Assembly: GCA_964346545.1 (NCBI GenBank)
Contig: CAYFVR010000044.1
Location: 1-22,027 of the forward strand
DNA: 22,027 nt
Reading direction: 5' to 3'
DNA from: CAYFVR01 sp964346545
GTDB taxonomy: Bacteria > Desulfobacterota > Desulfobacteria > Desulfobacterales > Desulfococcaceae
Of this stretch, positions 21,195-22,027 are shown piece by piece. The notes under the pieces are model-generated. The model saw nothing but the letters and a program-made list of their open reading frames with translations. It was not told the origin of the DNA and searched no databases. A program made the position numbers and the translations under genes. Position 1 is the first letter of the stretch; every line of letters begins with the position of its first letter.

Positions 21195-22007
21195 TCACCT
21201 TGCCGTGGGTATACACAAAAGCCGGAGAGAAACGATCTCCGGCCGGGTTTCCGTGGAGTGGGTCCAATACTTTGGCGGCGCTTTCGTCGGTCTTTCGGCG
21301 ATTTGTCTGGGCGTCAAAGGGGCGCCGGCCGAGAGCGTTCCCGCCGGGTCCGGCCGGCGGCCAAACCAGATGGCCGCGTAGGCTCCGCGAACGGCGACGC
21401 CCAGGCCCCGCCGGGGGTTTTTCTTCCAGATGCCCTTTTCCCCCATCACCCGCCGATGGGACCGGTTCTCCTTCCAGGCCGCCAGGGCCGCTTCCGCCGT
21501 GGCCCCGGCTGGGTCCATGAAGACATTTTCATATCCGCGCCCGGAATATTCGCCGCCGGTGATCTGGGCCGGTTTCTCCCACATCTCCTTGGCGTTCGCG
21601 TGATCCGGCGTGTAGCAGACCGGGTTCCACAGATCGGGCCGGGCGTTCGACCAGCTATGGAGATTGCATTTCCCCGCCGCCGGATCGTTTTGTTCCAAGT
21701 CCCAAACATGCCGCCGGGCCACCGCCGTCAGGCTTTTGGACACCGGGACGGCCGGAAGTCCCCGTTCGCTTCGGAACCGGTTGACGAGCCGGGCCAGTTC
21801 CGCTTCGGCCGGGGAAAGGGGGTGATCGGAATTGGGCGGCGGCGCGGCGGAAAGCCGGACGGCGGGTCGAGCCGCCAACAAATGGCCGAGGCGTCCGGTA
21901 TGGTCGTCCGGGGTTCCCTTTTCCGGAATCCCGGTGCCACAAGCGGAAACCAACGCGGCGGCCGCCAGAAGAACGATCATCCAGGATGGGCCGGGGCCGG
22001 TTTTCAT
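21195..22007 (-). CDS. CAP-domain (SCP-like) lipoprotein
   Basis: A 270-residue predicted lipoprotein: the signal sequence ends in a lipobox LVSAC with Cys23, followed by a flexible Pro/Ala-rich region. Residues about 65-215 resemble a CAP/SCP1 domain: LARLVNRFRSERGLPAVPVS, a helix with RRHVWDLE, the LHSWSN histidine segment, GYENVF, and a closing HRRVMGEKG followed by GVAVRGAYAAIWFG. Bacterial CAP proteins are exported; their molecular function is mostly unknown. Two cysteines (GKCNLHSW and NPVCYTP) in the mature part could form a disulfide. The C-terminal 50 residues after the domain look unstructured. It lies 6 bases before the ETF-QO gene, an unexpected functional pairing. The start ATG at 22007 has no strong ribosome site; Met10 (21980) would still leave the lipobox but a shorter signal. 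The upstream region is cut by the window end. Confidence 0.82.
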   Translation of the reverse strand: MKTGPGPSWMIVLLAAAALVSACGTGIPEKGTPDDHTGRLGHLLAARPAVRLSAAPPPNSDHPLSPAEAELARLVNRFRSERGLPAVPVSKSLTAVARRHVWDLEQNDPAAGKCNLHSWSNARPDLWNPVCYTPDHANAKEMWEKPAQITGGEYSGRGYENVFMDPAGATAEAALAAWKENRSHRRVMGEKGIWKKNPRRGLGVAVRGAYAAIWFGRRPDPAGTLSAGAPLTPRQIAERPTKAPPKYWTHSTETRPEIVSLRLLCIPTAR

Positions 22008-22027
22008 GCCATCGGTTTCCGAGAGTT

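Noticed and set aside
1..22027. CRISPR arrays, tRNA/rRNA genes, insertion sequences, prophage or integrase genes
   Set aside because: Read on both strands; no regularly spaced repeats, cloverleaf genes, transposase motifs or terminal inverted repeats were seen.

Overview
The window is a high-GC draft scaffold with two 100-N gaps. It most likely comes from an anaerobic Desulfobacterota-type bacterium (sulfate reducer or relative). The reasons are a CooS-type Ni-Fe carbon monoxide dehydrogenase, a small protein that resembles the DVU0772 family of sulfate reducers, and a single-chain ETF:quinone oxidoreductase with its own 4Fe-4S domain. The taxonomic call is inference from gene content; there is no rRNA or marker gene.

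Layout. On the minus strand at the left are a DVU0772-like gene (53-415) and cooS (684-2672), which has a clear sigma70-type promoter, a structured leader of about 150 nt and a strong intrinsic terminator. From 2985 to 17890 everything is on the plus strand. First comes a signalling block: hybrid kinase (GAF-PAS-HisKA-HATPase-REC-Hpt), PAS kinase, overlapping single-domain response regulator, and a second hybrid kinase (REC-PAS-HisKA-HATPase-REC-Hpt). Next is a tightly overlapping trio that I read as a kaiA-like/kaiB/kaiC clock operon (10245-12971), then a REC-HD-GYP regulator predicted to degrade cyclic-di-GMP. Last are two envelope genes: a secreted vWA/PKD protein and an OmpA-AMIN outer-membrane protein, ending at a strong terminator. 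On the right, on the minus strand, are thiB (thiamine-binding protein), an ETF-QO gene and a CAP-domain lipoprotein.

How it may work together. The centrepiece is the Kai operon. KaiB and KaiC are unmistakable, and KaiC keeps both Walker A sites, both catalytic Glu pairs and the Ser-Thr phosphorylation pair with the nearby third Thr. The gene just upstream, overlapping kaiB by 4 nt, encodes an intact phospho-receiver joined to a C-terminal helical domain that matches the KaiC-binding domain of cyanobacterial KaiA (VVxLH and a terminal YRRxI, with nearly the same spacing). This architecture recalls the chimeric KaiA3 of Synechocystis. No SasA, CikA or RpaA homologue is visible. The adjoining kinases and the HD-GYP regulator are the obvious candidates for input and output, so the locus suggests a receiver-gated Kai timer or oscillator wired to histidine kinases and c-di-GMP in a non-cyanobacterium. 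Both assembly gaps can be closed in frame: the second is flanked by an exact 55-bp duplication typical of a k-mer overlap, and the first lies in a 9-bp tandem repeat.
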